In this document: positions 8,414-16,185 of the stretch, piece by piece
Position numbering within the stretch: position 1 is the first letter of the stretch
Layout of the letters: the number at the start of each line of letters is the position of its first letter
Assembly: GCA_905221605.1 (NCBI GenBank)
Contig: CAJNDS010000406.1
Location: forward strand, 105,001-147,033
DNA length: 42,033 nt
Direction: 5' to 3'
From: Symbiodinium natans
Taxonomy: Eukaryota; Sar; Dinophyceae; Suessiales; Symbiodiniaceae
Position numbers and translations under genes: made by a program
The notes under the pieces: model-generated
Seen by the model: the letters and a program-made list of their open reading frames with translations, nothing else
What the model was told of the DNA's origin: nothing
The model's database searches: none

Positions 8414-9322
8414 ATGGATCTCTCTGCACCTTTCATAAGACTTCGAGGCCCTGAACACAGCGTTTGCCTTGAACGCAATGGTCTCTTCAGGATGCAGGAT
8501 CCGGGCCCAAGGTGCAGCTTCACTCCCTCCATCACGGACGACAAAGCCATGGATGACATCCATGCACAGACCCAAGAGGCCTACTACAATAGAGCGCACT
8601 GGACAACGCAAGACCATAGACTAGAGTCGGAATGGCGCACTCTCATGGCAGATCACCCGGATCACCCCTTCCCAAGCTCAATTGCCTACTGGCCGAAATG
8701 GGACTCCACGGTGGTCTTCAGAGATGACTACTGCACGATCTTGCTAGGCACCCAGCGCACAGCTCTTGATCTTCCTGAACTCAAAGCGTACCAGGTTGAC
8801 ATCATTGTGACCCTCAATGCATCATCGCGCTTCAGGGAAAGCTACGCCACCGACGCTGACTGGCAGTTCATGTACCAAATGGAGGGCATCTCAAACTTGC
8901 GCTACCACCTATCGGACATGCGCATCTCGCGCACTGACCAGGGCTTCCATGATGTGGTCGCAAATCTGGCCAAGACCTGGCTCAGAATGATTGACGAAAT
9001 TGAAATTCAGGAGTACAGCCGCACAAAACCAATCGTCATCATGTTCCACTGCCTCGCGGGCATCAATCGGTCAACTTCAGCTCTATGTGCCTACCTGATC
9101 GTTCGCTACCACCTCACGGCTCAGCAGGCGATAGCGATCCTACTTTCAGCCAGACCAGGGCAACGCTACTGGCAAGAAAGAGACCAGTTTCCTCTCGCGC
9201 TACACTGGCTCTCAAGAGAATGCAAGAAATCCGTCCTGGGCTACCTATGTATGGCCTGTGGCGACTCATTCAGGCCCACGCCTGACGATGACATTCAGGA
9301 CATGGACGAGTTCGACGAGTGA
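8414..9322 (+). CDS. dual-specificity protein phosphatase-like protein, element ORF E
   Basis: In this 302-residue ORF the signature HCLAGINRST gives the Cys-based phosphatase P-loop, HCxxGxxRS, with catalytic Cys213 and Arg219. Asp168 in YHLSDMRI sits where the general acid is expected. Following helices (ALCAYLIVRYHLTAQQAIAI) match the dual-specificity family pattern around the P-loop. About 90 residues precede the domain without a recognised motif, and the C-terminal tail is acidic (DDDIQDMDEFDE). The family dephosphorylates Tyr and Ser/Thr residues, or sometimes RNA 5' ends or lipids; the substrate here is unknown. The stop codon is the TGA of a hairpin core, and another hairpin copy lies 41 nt before the ATG. 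Both catalytic residues are intact, so it may be active. Confidence 0.82.
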   Translation: MDLSAPFIRLRGPEHSVCLERNGLFRMQDPGPRCSFTPSITDDKAMDDIHAQTQEAYYNRAHWTTQDHRLESEWRTLMADHPDHPFPSSIAYWPKWDSTVVFRDDYCTILLGTQRTALDLPELKAYQVDIIVTLNASSRFRESYATDADWQFMYQMEGISNLRYHLSDMRISRTDQGFHDVVANLAKTWLRMIDEIEIQEYSRTKPIVIMFHCLAGINRSTSALCAYLIVRYHLTAQQAIAILLSARPGQRYWQERDQFPLALHWLSRECKKSVLGYLCMACGDSFRPTPDDDIQDMDEFDE

Positions 9323-9340
9323 GGTCCCCTCCTGTCGGAC
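9310..9340 (+). repeat. core hairpin 12 (overlaps ORF E stop)
   Basis: Consensus core GAGTGAGGTCCCCTCCT at 9317-9333 in a 7-bp stem GTTCGAC/GTCGGAC with one G-T pair. The TGA of the core (9320-9322) is the phosphatase stop codon. Confidence 0.88.
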
Positions 9341-9560
9341 ACTGTTTCAAACATACACTTGACGTCCTGGAACTGCCTAGTGAGCCCACTGAGAAAACAA
9401 GCGCCTGTTTTACAGAGCACCTCACCACTCCCTTCCATCTTGGCAGAGCCATCCTTTTCCTCTGACATTCGCTCAGGTCCGCCAATCCTCCACTTAGCGA
9501 TGGACCATCAGTCCCGGTCTCAACCAGCTGGCAAATTCAAGCCTGCAGACGCATGTGGAC

Positions 9561-9589
9561 TGTCCCTCTCTTTTCTTTCCTTGCTTCAG
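9561..9589 (+). promoter_or_regulatory. polypyrimidine tract and AG, candidate trans-splice acceptor before ORF F
   Basis: TGTCCCTCTC followed by a T/C-rich run ends in GCTTCAG at 9589. It lies between the two hairpins of the E-F spacer, so an mRNA trimmed here would keep hairpin 13 in its 5' leader and start ORF F 76 nt downstream. Confidence 0.45.
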
Positions 9590-9621
9590 CATCTAAGCTC
9601 AAGCTGCAAACAATAGCTGGC

Positions 9622-9652
9622 ATCGAACAAGTGAGGTCCCCTCCTGTTCTAT
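9622..9652 (+). repeat. core hairpin 13 (before ORF F)
   Basis: Core AAGTGAGGTCCCCTCCT at 9629-9645; stem ATCGAAC/GTTCTAT pairs at six of seven positions. It ends 13 nt before the ORF F ATG. Confidence 0.82.
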
Positions 9653-9665
9653 TGCTACATTGGCC

Positions 9666-10403
9666 ATGTCGACTCAGGATGCCAGCCGGCAACATCCAGA
9701 AGCCCGACCAAGGGAGGACAAACCCTCCAAAAGAAGGCACCCTCAAGGGAAAAGGCATCAGTCGGAGGAGGCGGACTCGCGACCAATCACAGAGGCTGAC
9801 CTGGACTCTGAAGCTTCCTCACTTCAAGACGATGACGACTTGGTGGAATCCTTGTCAAGAAGCTCTTCGAGACGAACTGCCTCCTCCCGAAACCAGATGG
9901 CCCAGCATGCCCCAGGAGGCCCACCCCCTCCCACCCCTATCACAACCAAGGCACACTCGCCAGCCAACCAAGCTCAGTCACCATCGAAGGCCACACCACA
10001 AGCCTACCAACCAGCGGGCCCTCCCCCCCCGACTCCAGTACACCAGACTCTTCCCCCGCCAGCTCTCTCAGGTCAAAATCCTTCTTTGACAGAGGCGCAC
10101 CGAGCTCCTACTGTCTCGGCCCGCCCATCTTCGACAAGTGGCACCTCAACGTCGGGGGCATCGATGTCACCTCATACTGCAGATCAGCCTCAGTCAACGC
10201 AGGACGCAACTATGCTGGTGGGCACATGGATCATCACTCCAGGACCGATAGTTTCATTGGCGCCCAACCCGTTCAGTCCATGGACCCCACCAGCGCGCAC
10301 CTCGGCACTCTCGGCCACTGGCAACCCATTGCCACCGGGCACGGTTCAGACCTGGATCATCACTGAAGGTCCACTTGTCCCACGACGAGAACCACAGACG
10401 TGA
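9666..10403 (+). CDS. Pro/Ser/Thr-rich protein, element ORF F
   Basis: The first ATG is 13 nt after a hairpin; an in-frame TTG lies six bases upstream. The product has about 245 residues, is rich in Pro, Ser, Thr and Gln, and is almost certainly disordered. A charged start (RPREDKPSKRRHPQGKRH), an acidic patch (DSEASSLQDDDDLVES) and PPPPTP repeats are visible. Near the C-terminus TWIITPGPIV and TWIITEGPLV form a duplicated motif of the same length. No enzymatic motif is seen. It lies between the phosphatase and the three paralogous helical ORFs and has hairpins on both sides. It could be a linker or phospho-target protein of the element, but that is speculation. Confidence 0.55.
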   Translation: MSTQDASRQHPEARPREDKPSKRRHPQGKRHQSEEADSRPITEADLDSEASSLQDDDDLVESLSRSSSRRTASSRNQMAQHAPGGPPPPTPITTKAHSPANQAQSPSKATPQAYQPAGPPPPTPVHQTLPPPALSGQNPSLTEAHRAPTVSARPSSTSGTSTSGASMSPHTADQPQSTQDATMLVGTWIITPGPIVSLAPNPFSPWTPPARTSALSATGNPLPPGTVQTWIITEGPLVPRREPQT

Positions 10404-10429
10404 GACATTGCACAGAGCTTACATTCTTG

Positions 10430-10470
10430 GCGATTCCCGGAGAGCGAGGTTTCCTCCTACCGGGGATCGC
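10430..10470 (+). repeat. core hairpin 14 (after ORF F)
   Basis: Core variant AGCGAGGTTTCCTCCTA within 10441-10459. The stem is 11 bp (10430-10440 with 10460-10470; arms GCGATTCCCGG and CCGGGGATCGC) with one G-T pair. The core is the most diverged, yet the stem is among the longest. Confidence 0.85.
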
Positions 10471-10625
10471 GAACACCATGGATCTCACCAGCTCATCTAC
10501 GCGCCGTCTCGGTGACAAAATTCAATTGCTTTCCAATAACGACACTCCAACTACGTCTTAAAAGTACATAACATTACCTCATGCTGTGTAGAAACCAAGG
10601 TGGGACGGGCGGCTGCTTACAACGC

Positions 10626-10644
10626 CTGCTCCTTACTCTCTCAG
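10626..10644 (+). promoter_or_regulatory. candidate trans-splice acceptor before ORF G
   Basis: The C/T-rich stretch CTGCTCCTTACTCTCTCAG ends in AG at 10644, between the two hairpins of the F-G spacer. Use at this site would leave hairpin 15 in the 5' leader of ORF G. Confidence 0.4.
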
Positions 10645-10746
10645 AATTGCATCTGCAGCAGAAGCCCTGTAGTACCCAGCTGCTGCCAATGCGCAGGCTT
10701 CAGCTACTAAACATTCATCACTTAACCTCTGGCCCTCAGGCTCAAA

Positions 10747-10776
10747 GGCAGAAAAGAGAGGTCTCCTCCTGCTGCC
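10747..10776 (+). repeat. core hairpin 15 (before ORF G)
   Basis: Core AGAGAGGTCTCCTCCT with a 5-bp stem GGCAG/CTGCC. It ends 25 nt before the ORF G ATG. Confidence 0.78.
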
Positions 10777-10801
10777 CAGCCCAACCCTTAAAGCCAGCAC
10801 A

Positions 10802-11944
10802 ATGATGCATACATGCCCTACGCTTCCCCTACAGCCAGACTCGTCGACTATGCCGATGAAGTCCAAGCTTGTCGCACTGAACCTCTTCTGCAAGGCAATG
10901 CTACACACGGGAAGGAGCACCCGGGATCGGGATGCGAACCTCTACATCTCTGAGGAAGCTAGAGCTCTGGCTCGTCGAGAGCATTGTGCGCTGGCACCCA
11001 CTCTCAGACTGGCGGCGCGCAGCTACAACTGGATTCGACTTCTTTCCCAATCAGCACAGCCGAATCTTCAGCTGCTAGCTGAGGCCGAGATTGAATCCCT
11101 GGCGTCACTCACAGAAACCCCACCACTCTCGGCGCACTATGAGTCAGAACGTAGTTCCCTCACCTTGCAGATGATACTGGAAACAGTGCACATCTACACT
11201 GAAGAGGAAGTCATGGAGCCTGATGACTTCAAACTGGCGGCCCTGATCACATCCCAGACCCTGCACAACTTGGGCATGGGTCGCCAAACGGTAAGGGACA
11301 TCATCAACGGCGCGGCCCAGCACCTGCGTTGGATTCTTCCCAGCACAGCAACCAGAGTCCTGAACGGCATGCACTTCTGTCTCTTCCCTTCGGAAATCTC
11401 GCCGTGGCCGCGCGAGGACGACACCAATCCATACGCTCGATTACGAGACGAACATGCTCTGGGCATCCTCGATGCAGAAATTCAGATGCTGAAAAGAGCA
11501 TCCACAATCTACCGGACCATAGTCATGGTAGATCTCATGGTTGCCAGAACCAAAGGAGAGCGAATGCCGGATGAAATTTGCCTCAGTGAACCTTGGGACG
11601 TCATGCGTCAGGACCAAGCCTTGGCACTTCTCTCCTATGCCGAGCACTTGACGGCACTCTACGACCTCTTGCCCAATAAAACCTACCAGATGATGAGGGC
11701 AGACCTCGCTCTGGGTCGAACCTGGCTGTCGCGACATATCGCCGACACGGAGCGGGCAACACTAGAAGCATTATGGCATAACACTACGGTGCCGGACAGC
11801 TTCGCCAAATTCCACCTTGCCCTTCAACTTAAAGGGCAAATAGCGGTCCACCTTCCAGAAGATCCCAGGGCCCAGGAAAGACTATATGCCGTTCTCTCTC
11901 CTTTGGAGAATGAAGTACTGGAACAGCCCTTTCCTTGGATTTGA
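10802..11944 (+). CDS. element ORF G, first member of a three-gene helical family
   Basis: This ORF has 380 residues and starts at the first of two adjacent ATG codons, 25 nt after a hairpin. It is alpha-helical throughout. Its layout aligns with the next two ORFs: a helix with LKRASTIYR (compare LKRASLQLR and LRRASTVYR), then LSYAEHLTALYDLLPN (compare LSYDQHLLALLPHLPN), then a helix ending in TWL (compare RLWL and RQWL), and SPLENEV near the end (compare SPLRDQV). It lacks the KRKH patch of the other two and is the most diverged member. The family is unknown to me. The triplication at the 3' end suggests a multimeric structural or nucleoprotein role, by inference only. Confidence 0.68.
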   Translation: MMHTCPTLPLQPDSSTMPMKSKLVALNLFCKAMLHTGRSTRDRDANLYISEEARALARREHCALAPTLRLAARSYNWIRLLSQSAQPNLQLLAEAEIESLASLTETPPLSAHYESERSSLTLQMILETVHIYTEEEVMEPDDFKLAALITSQTLHNLGMGRQTVRDIINGAAQHLRWILPSTATRVLNGMHFCLFPSEISPWPREDDTNPYARLRDEHALGILDAEIQMLKRASTIYRTIVMVDLMVARTKGERMPDEICLSEPWDVMRQDQALALLSYAEHLTALYDLLPNKTYQMMRADLALGRTWLSRHIADTERATLEALWHNTTVPDSFAKFHLALQLKGQIAVHLPEDPRAQERLYAVLSPLENEVLEQPFPWI

Positions 11945-12033
11945 ACCTTCACAATGCTCACGCCAGAGAGGCGGATGGTATTCAGACATGCTATACTTAC
12001 GGCAGCGGGCCTCTCGGCCACAGCGCCAATTCC

Positions 12034-12064
12034 ATCGATCGAGTGAGGTCCCCTCCTGGTCAAT
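12034..12064 (+). repeat. core hairpin 16 (after ORF G)
   Basis: Consensus core at 12041-12057; stem ATCGATC/GGTCAAT pairs at six of seven positions with one G-T. It lies 89 nt after the ORF G stop, the largest stop-to-hairpin distance. Confidence 0.8.
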
Positions 12065-12283
12065 TCACTAGACTTACCTCTTCCTAGCAGAAGGACCGAT
12101 GACACTCACTGCAGAGCGACAAAGGTCAGCCTACGATCCCCACCTGCTTGCGTCCTATTATTACACACCAGTCTACACCAGTTCAGCACTCTCTTAATCA
12201 TGTCTCAGGTCCTCATGCAGACAACGTCGACACATCATGCAGTGCCAACGCCTCAGCTTCGCTGCTCTGATGCCCTCCAGCAC

Positions 12284-12308
12284 TCAAGGCAACAGTCTGT
12301 TGCCTTGA
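12284..12308 (+). repeat. perfect 11-bp hairpin in the G-H spacer
   Basis: TCAAGGCAACA and TGTTGCCTTGA are perfectly complementary around a 3-nt GTC loop. It has no core motif and lies 36 nt upstream of hairpin 17. No T-run follows, so it does not look like a bacterial-style terminator. Confidence 0.75.
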
Positions 12309-12344
12309 TAGATTTCCCCACAGCTTGGCTCAACTCTAAAGCTA

Positions 12345-12375
12345 ATTGACCACGTGAGGTCCCCTCCCGGTCAAT
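12345..12375 (+). repeat. core hairpin 17 (before ORF H)
   Basis: Core ACGTGAGGTCCCCTCCC at 12352-12368 in a perfect 7-bp stem ATTGACC/GGTCAAT. It ends 9 nt before the ORF H ATG. Confidence 0.88.
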
Positions 12376-12384
12376 CAAACAGCC

Positions 12385-13620
12385 ATGCCGCTACTATCGC
12401 GTGAGGTTCTGCTCGAAATTCTCATGGAGTCGCTTCACGTGCCAACCACCGTTCACTTACCGGGCGGAGCACAAGAACAGATAGCCACTTCTGCTTCAGC
12501 AGAGACCCACCTTGCCCCAAGGAGGCTCACCTTCACCACAAATGAACTCGCGCCCATGGAGGCAAGAAGCGAGAGAGTGGCATCAAGGCTATGCAGCTTT
12601 ATATGTCAGCTGGACAGGCACCTCGCCTGGCGCGAGGGCAGACACGTTGATTTGCCCTTTGAAGACTGGCCGCGTACACTAGCAGGCAAGCGCAAGCACA
12701 TTGATGAGGATCTGCCACCAGTTCCACTCCCCCCACAAATGGGTCATCTCCAGCGCCAGCAAATAATCTACCTCTCCATCATGATCCGCAACTACACAAA
12801 CGATGGAGAAGGCTCACCGTCTTTCAGAACGTTCGATGCCAACGAAGCATGCAATCTGACTTGGCAATACCTTGTCAGGAGATTCTCGCAGACGGAACTT
12901 AGAACCGTTCTACTCCAAACTTTGGAACAGGCCAAAGTCCTACTGCGATCGGAGTTCACCCCGGCGCATCAGCGAAACCTTCTACAAGGGCACTCACAAA
13001 CGACTGAGGACACCTGGCAAGGCAAGAAGTACTTCCCCCTGGGCCTCAGGCTGCAAGACACTCATCAGCTTGATCTCGAAGCTTATGACTTCAGAACGCT
13101 CAAAAGAGCCTCGCTCCAGCTGCGCCTGCTGCAACAACTGCGGACCATCACGGCCTCCACACCAACGTCGGCCAGCGAACAGATTCGAGACAGCTGGGAC
13201 TTCCTCGAACAAGACCGAGATCTATCCAAGCTTGACTACGAGGAGTATCACACTAAACTGGCCCCCATGATACCGCACTATCAGGAAACACTCCGAGAAA
13301 TCCTAACAATCTATCGCCTCTGGCTGTCTACCCCACTGACAGAGGAAGACTTCTTGTGGGTGCGGAACCTGGTCGTGAACCAACTCTTACCTCGCACTCT
13401 CCACCGCTGCTTCGCTGACAGTCTCTGGCAACAAGTTCGTCAAAGATACGGCGGTGACCAAGGGGATCTCGAGCAGGCACAAGGAGTCATCACTATTCTG
13501 TCCCCGCTCCGTGACCAGGTCTTTGAGGACTACAAGAACTTTGCAGTGGCGCTGACTCTGCTCCTCGTTCGACACCGTCGTCGTCTGAAGCAGACGCTAG
13601 ACGATAAAATTCGGGGATAA
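12385..13620 (+). CDS. element ORF H, second member of the helical family
   Basis: This ORF has 411 residues, and its ATG is 9 nt after a perfect 7-bp hairpin. The start LSREVLLEILMESL matches LSREQAMEVLLESL of the next ORF. Further shared blocks are a KRKH basic patch, RNYTNDGEGSPSF (compare RDYTNDGPGQNSF), YFPLGLRLQD (compare YFPANLRLHD), and a C-terminal SPLRDQVFEDYKNFA (compare NPLYDDIYEEYKPYA). The identities are spread across the whole length, so these are full-length paralogues. No enzymatic motif is visible. A weak hairpin (3-bp stem) follows 26 nt after the stop. Confidence 0.72.
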   Translation: MPLLSREVLLEILMESLHVPTTVHLPGGAQEQIATSASAETHLAPRRLTFTTNELAPMEARSERVASRLCSFICQLDRHLAWREGRHVDLPFEDWPRTLAGKRKHIDEDLPPVPLPPQMGHLQRQQIIYLSIMIRNYTNDGEGSPSFRTFDANEACNLTWQYLVRRFSQTELRTVLLQTLEQAKVLLRSEFTPAHQRNLLQGHSQTTEDTWQGKKYFPLGLRLQDTHQLDLEAYDFRTLKRASLQLRLLQQLRTITASTPTSASEQIRDSWDFLEQDRDLSKLDYEEYHTKLAPMIPHYQETLREILTIYRLWLSTPLTEEDFLWVRNLVVNQLLPRTLHRCFADSLWQQVRQRYGGDQGDLEQAQGVITILSPLRDQVFEDYKNFAVALTLLLVRHRRRLKQTLDDKIRG

Positions 13621-13646
13621 AGACTGTCCAACACCATAGCCTTTCC

Positions 13647-13669
13647 GACGAGTGAGGTCCCCTCCTGTT
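13647..13669 (+). repeat. core hairpin 18 (after ORF H)
   Basis: Consensus core at 13650-13666. Only a 3-bp stem (GAC/GTT with a wobble) is visible. It lies 26 nt after the ORF H stop. Confidence 0.65.
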
Positions 13670-13769
13670 CACTGCACTATCTTCGAGTTGCGGGTAAAAG
13701 AGTGTGGCTCCGATCTTCCTGTACCAGGCCTCACTACGAATGCCTCTCCTCGCAAAGTTTTGCTCTCAG

Positions 13770-13801
13770 GTTCGCACGAGTGAGGTCCCCTCCTGGCGAA
13801 C
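13770..13801 (+). repeat. core hairpin 19 (before ORF I)
   Basis: Consensus core at 13778-13794 in a perfect 6-bp stem GTTCGC/GCGAAC with a small internal loop. It ends 19 nt before the ORF I ATG. Confidence 0.87.
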
Positions 13802-13820
13802 TCAAACTAGCACAAACCCC

Positions 13821-15113
13821 ATGGCAGATCTTCGCCCTGTCCTTAGCCGCGAACAAGCAATGGAGGTGCTCCTTGAGTCTCTTTTCCTTCCGCTGCCGGT
13901 ATACCCTACAACTCCAGCTGGTGCCGCCACAGCGAGCAACCTGGACCTGGCATCCTCACGCACCTCTGCGGAGGAAGCGATTCAGCACTCGAATCGTCAG
14001 ATACGGATAGCTTCGCGTGCTTGCAGCTTCATGAAGCTGCTCGCGGAGAAAGTTCACTGGCATATGGGAGAGTTAAGGCTCTACCTTCCCAAAACCGCGC
14101 CCCGCAAGATGGCTGCCAAACGGAAACATGAAGAGATGATGCTGACGGAGCCTCGCTCTTTTCCTCCGACGTACCATCAAAGGCGTCAGCTCCTCTTCAT
14201 CTCTCAGGCGATTCGGGACTACACGAATGACGGTCCTGGCCAGAACTCATTCCAGCTAGAAGATGCGGAGCCCACCACCCAGCGCATCTGGACGTACCTG
14301 ACGCGCCACTTTGGTCAAGGGGAGGTGCTTTTTATGATAGCCAATGCCCTGTCACATCTCCACCTTCTTATGCGATCCTCAACCCCGCTCCTACTCTCGG
14401 GCATTGAGCAGTCACAGCCATCGCATGCTCCGGGACAAGGCTCGGACTACTTCCCTGCCAATCTTCGTCTGCACGATGACAAGCAACTGGACCTTCACTA
14501 CTTCGACCTGCAGGCGCTAAGGCGAGCCTCAACAGTATACCGGGTGCAGCAGCTGCTCAAAGTCTCTTCTTCCACCGAAGGGGCATCGTCAGTTAAGAAC
14601 GGATGGCGCTTTCAACATCAGGACCATCACCTAAATGCTTTGTCCTACGACCAACATCTCCTGGCTCTGTTGCCTCATCTTCCAAACTACCAGGACCAAA
14701 TTCGCGAGGATCTGGTCACGTATAGGCAGTGGCTGCTTAGAGAAATCCATGCAGCGGATGTTTCCTGGGTTCGATCCACGATCATGGACACGGTGATCTC
14801 GAGAGGAGAACTCCTGGAGCTCTTCGAGGAAGCCTTGCTCAAGCAGATCAACTCTGCGTTTCGAGCTACTGCTGGCATCCCTAACCCGGAGGATCATTCT
14901 CAAGACTTCCAGAACAGCATGGCTCTCCGCTTCTACCAAATCATCAATCCGCTCTATGACGACATCTATGAGGAGTACAAGCCGTACGCAATTGTGTTCA
15001 AGATGTTTACCTCCTTTCATCGTAGACAGCTTCAGTCCCTCCTTCGGGCCCGAGAAGCAGCCATTCTGGCGTCCCTACATCGGACCACCAGCCTGGTTCC
15101 AGTATGCGAGTGA
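13821..15113 (+). CDS. element ORF I, third member of the helical family
   Basis: The start is ATG 13821 because its N-terminus (MADLRPVLSRE) then lines up with MPLLSRE of the previous paralogue. The frame is open further upstream through a hairpin (13770-13801), but that part has no counterpart. The product has about 430 residues, is helical, and carries KRKHEE, DYTNDGPG and YFPANLRLHDD blocks shared with ORF H. The stop codon is the TGA of the last hairpin core (15111-15113), which has the longest stem of the whole set. It is the final large ORF before the 3' untranslated region and the (TTG)n tail. Confidence 0.72.
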   Translation: MADLRPVLSREQAMEVLLESLFLPLPVYPTTPAGAATASNLDLASSRTSAEEAIQHSNRQIRIASRACSFMKLLAEKVHWHMGELRLYLPKTAPRKMAAKRKHEEMMLTEPRSFPPTYHQRRQLLFISQAIRDYTNDGPGQNSFQLEDAEPTTQRIWTYLTRHFGQGEVLFMIANALSHLHLLMRSSTPLLLSGIEQSQPSHAPGQGSDYFPANLRLHDDKQLDLHYFDLQALRRASTVYRVQQLLKVSSSTEGASSVKNGWRFQHQDHHLNALSYDQHLLALLPHLPNYQDQIREDLVTYRQWLLREIHAADVSWVRSTIMDTVISRGELLELFEEALLKQINSAFRATAGIPNPEDHSQDFQNSMALRFYQIINPLYDDIYEEYKPYAIVFKMFTSFHRRQLQSLLRAREAAILASLHRTTSLVPVCE

Positions 15114-15136
15114 GGTCGCCTCCAGCAAACTGAACC
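15095..15136 (+). repeat. core hairpin 20 (overlaps ORF I stop)
   Basis: Core GAGTGAGGTCGCCTCCA at 15108-15124. The stem pairs 15095-15107 with 15125-15136, about 11 bp, with one A-A mismatch and one bulged C. The core TGA (15111-15113) is the ORF I stop codon. Confidence 0.85.
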
Positions 15137-15466
15137 ATAGCATCCCAAAGCTCCTATAGTCCGAATACTGGACTAAATCACGACTTGAGACCTCCGCTCG
15201 CATTGCAGAAAAGCCTTCATGCCTCATAACACACAAGTGCCGGCCCGCATAGCCGATGCCCTCAGACCCGGCCTGCCTACCGACTCGCCTGCTGAGGTTG
15301 AAGACCAATCTCGCAGAGACTTGTACATTGGCGCAACCCACCTAGCTCGTAGAGGCTCTGACATCGGAATAGCTCAGGTCCCGACAAATAGGTTACCCAA
15401 TTTTCACCCTCGATGCCCGCCAAGGTGTGGGACATGACCCGCACATGCGTCCGAAATGAAATGAAA
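15114..15466 (+). other. 3' untranslated region of the giant element
   Basis: About 350 nt separate the last large stop codon from the (TTG)n tail. Apart from the small open frame at 15219-15437 and the 3' arm of the last hairpin I see no feature. In LINEs this region usually carries the RNA structure recognised by the element's own reverse transcriptase; no such structure is proven here. Confidence 0.5.
15219..15437 (+). CDS. possible small ORF in the element 3' region
   Basis: A 72-codon open frame lies between the last hairpin and the (TTG)n tail. It has no recognised motif and no hairpin at either side within 80 nt except the one that closes ORF I. It may be a chance frame within the 3' untranslated region. 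Confidence 0.15.
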   Translation: MPHNTQVPARIADALRPGLPTDSPAEVEDQSRRDLYIGATHLARRGSDIGIAQVPTNRLPNFHPRCPPRCGT

Positions 15467-15890
<424 letters not shown>

Positions 15891-16185
15891 ACCATTTCCG
15901 AAAGACCTGAGTCACGGCAGGTCCCGCAGCATCTCTCGTTCAAGGCTCCTTCCAATGCAAAGGCTTTGGACGAGGCAGTGCATGCAGGCATCAATCTCTC
16001 ATTCCTGGTTTTCAACCTGAGGAGTTCATGATTTGCCAGGTCGCTCTTGCTCCTGGCAAGCTTGCGCCGGAGGTGGCTGCAGCAATAAGGCAGCCATTGA
16101 GCAGATCCCACACGTAGTGTAGGCTGTGCCACGCTTTGCTGCATGGGCCACACATGACATGTACCGCATGTTCAAGTTTGCTTAG

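Noticed and set aside
12392-12415. GCGTGAGGTTCTGCTCG near the start of ORF H as a 21st hairpin
   Set aside because: It shares only GTGAGGT; the CCTCC half of the core and any stem are missing, and it encodes the conserved SREVLLE of the paralogues.
528-15120. CRISPR-like array suggested by 20 repeats
   Set aside because: Spacing is irregular (about 60 to 1,600 nt), arms differ, copies lie inside coding regions, and the host is a eukaryote.
528-15120. Hairpins as self-cleaving ribozymes
   Set aside because: The core lacks the hammerhead CUGANGA and GAAA elements, and I see no match to HDV or twister layout. Cleavage by a protein is still possible.
4018-15120. Core GTGAGG as a 5' splice donor of ordinary introns
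   Set aside because: In-ORF copies lie within continuous open frames, and splicing there would break them. The structured arms are not needed for a donor.
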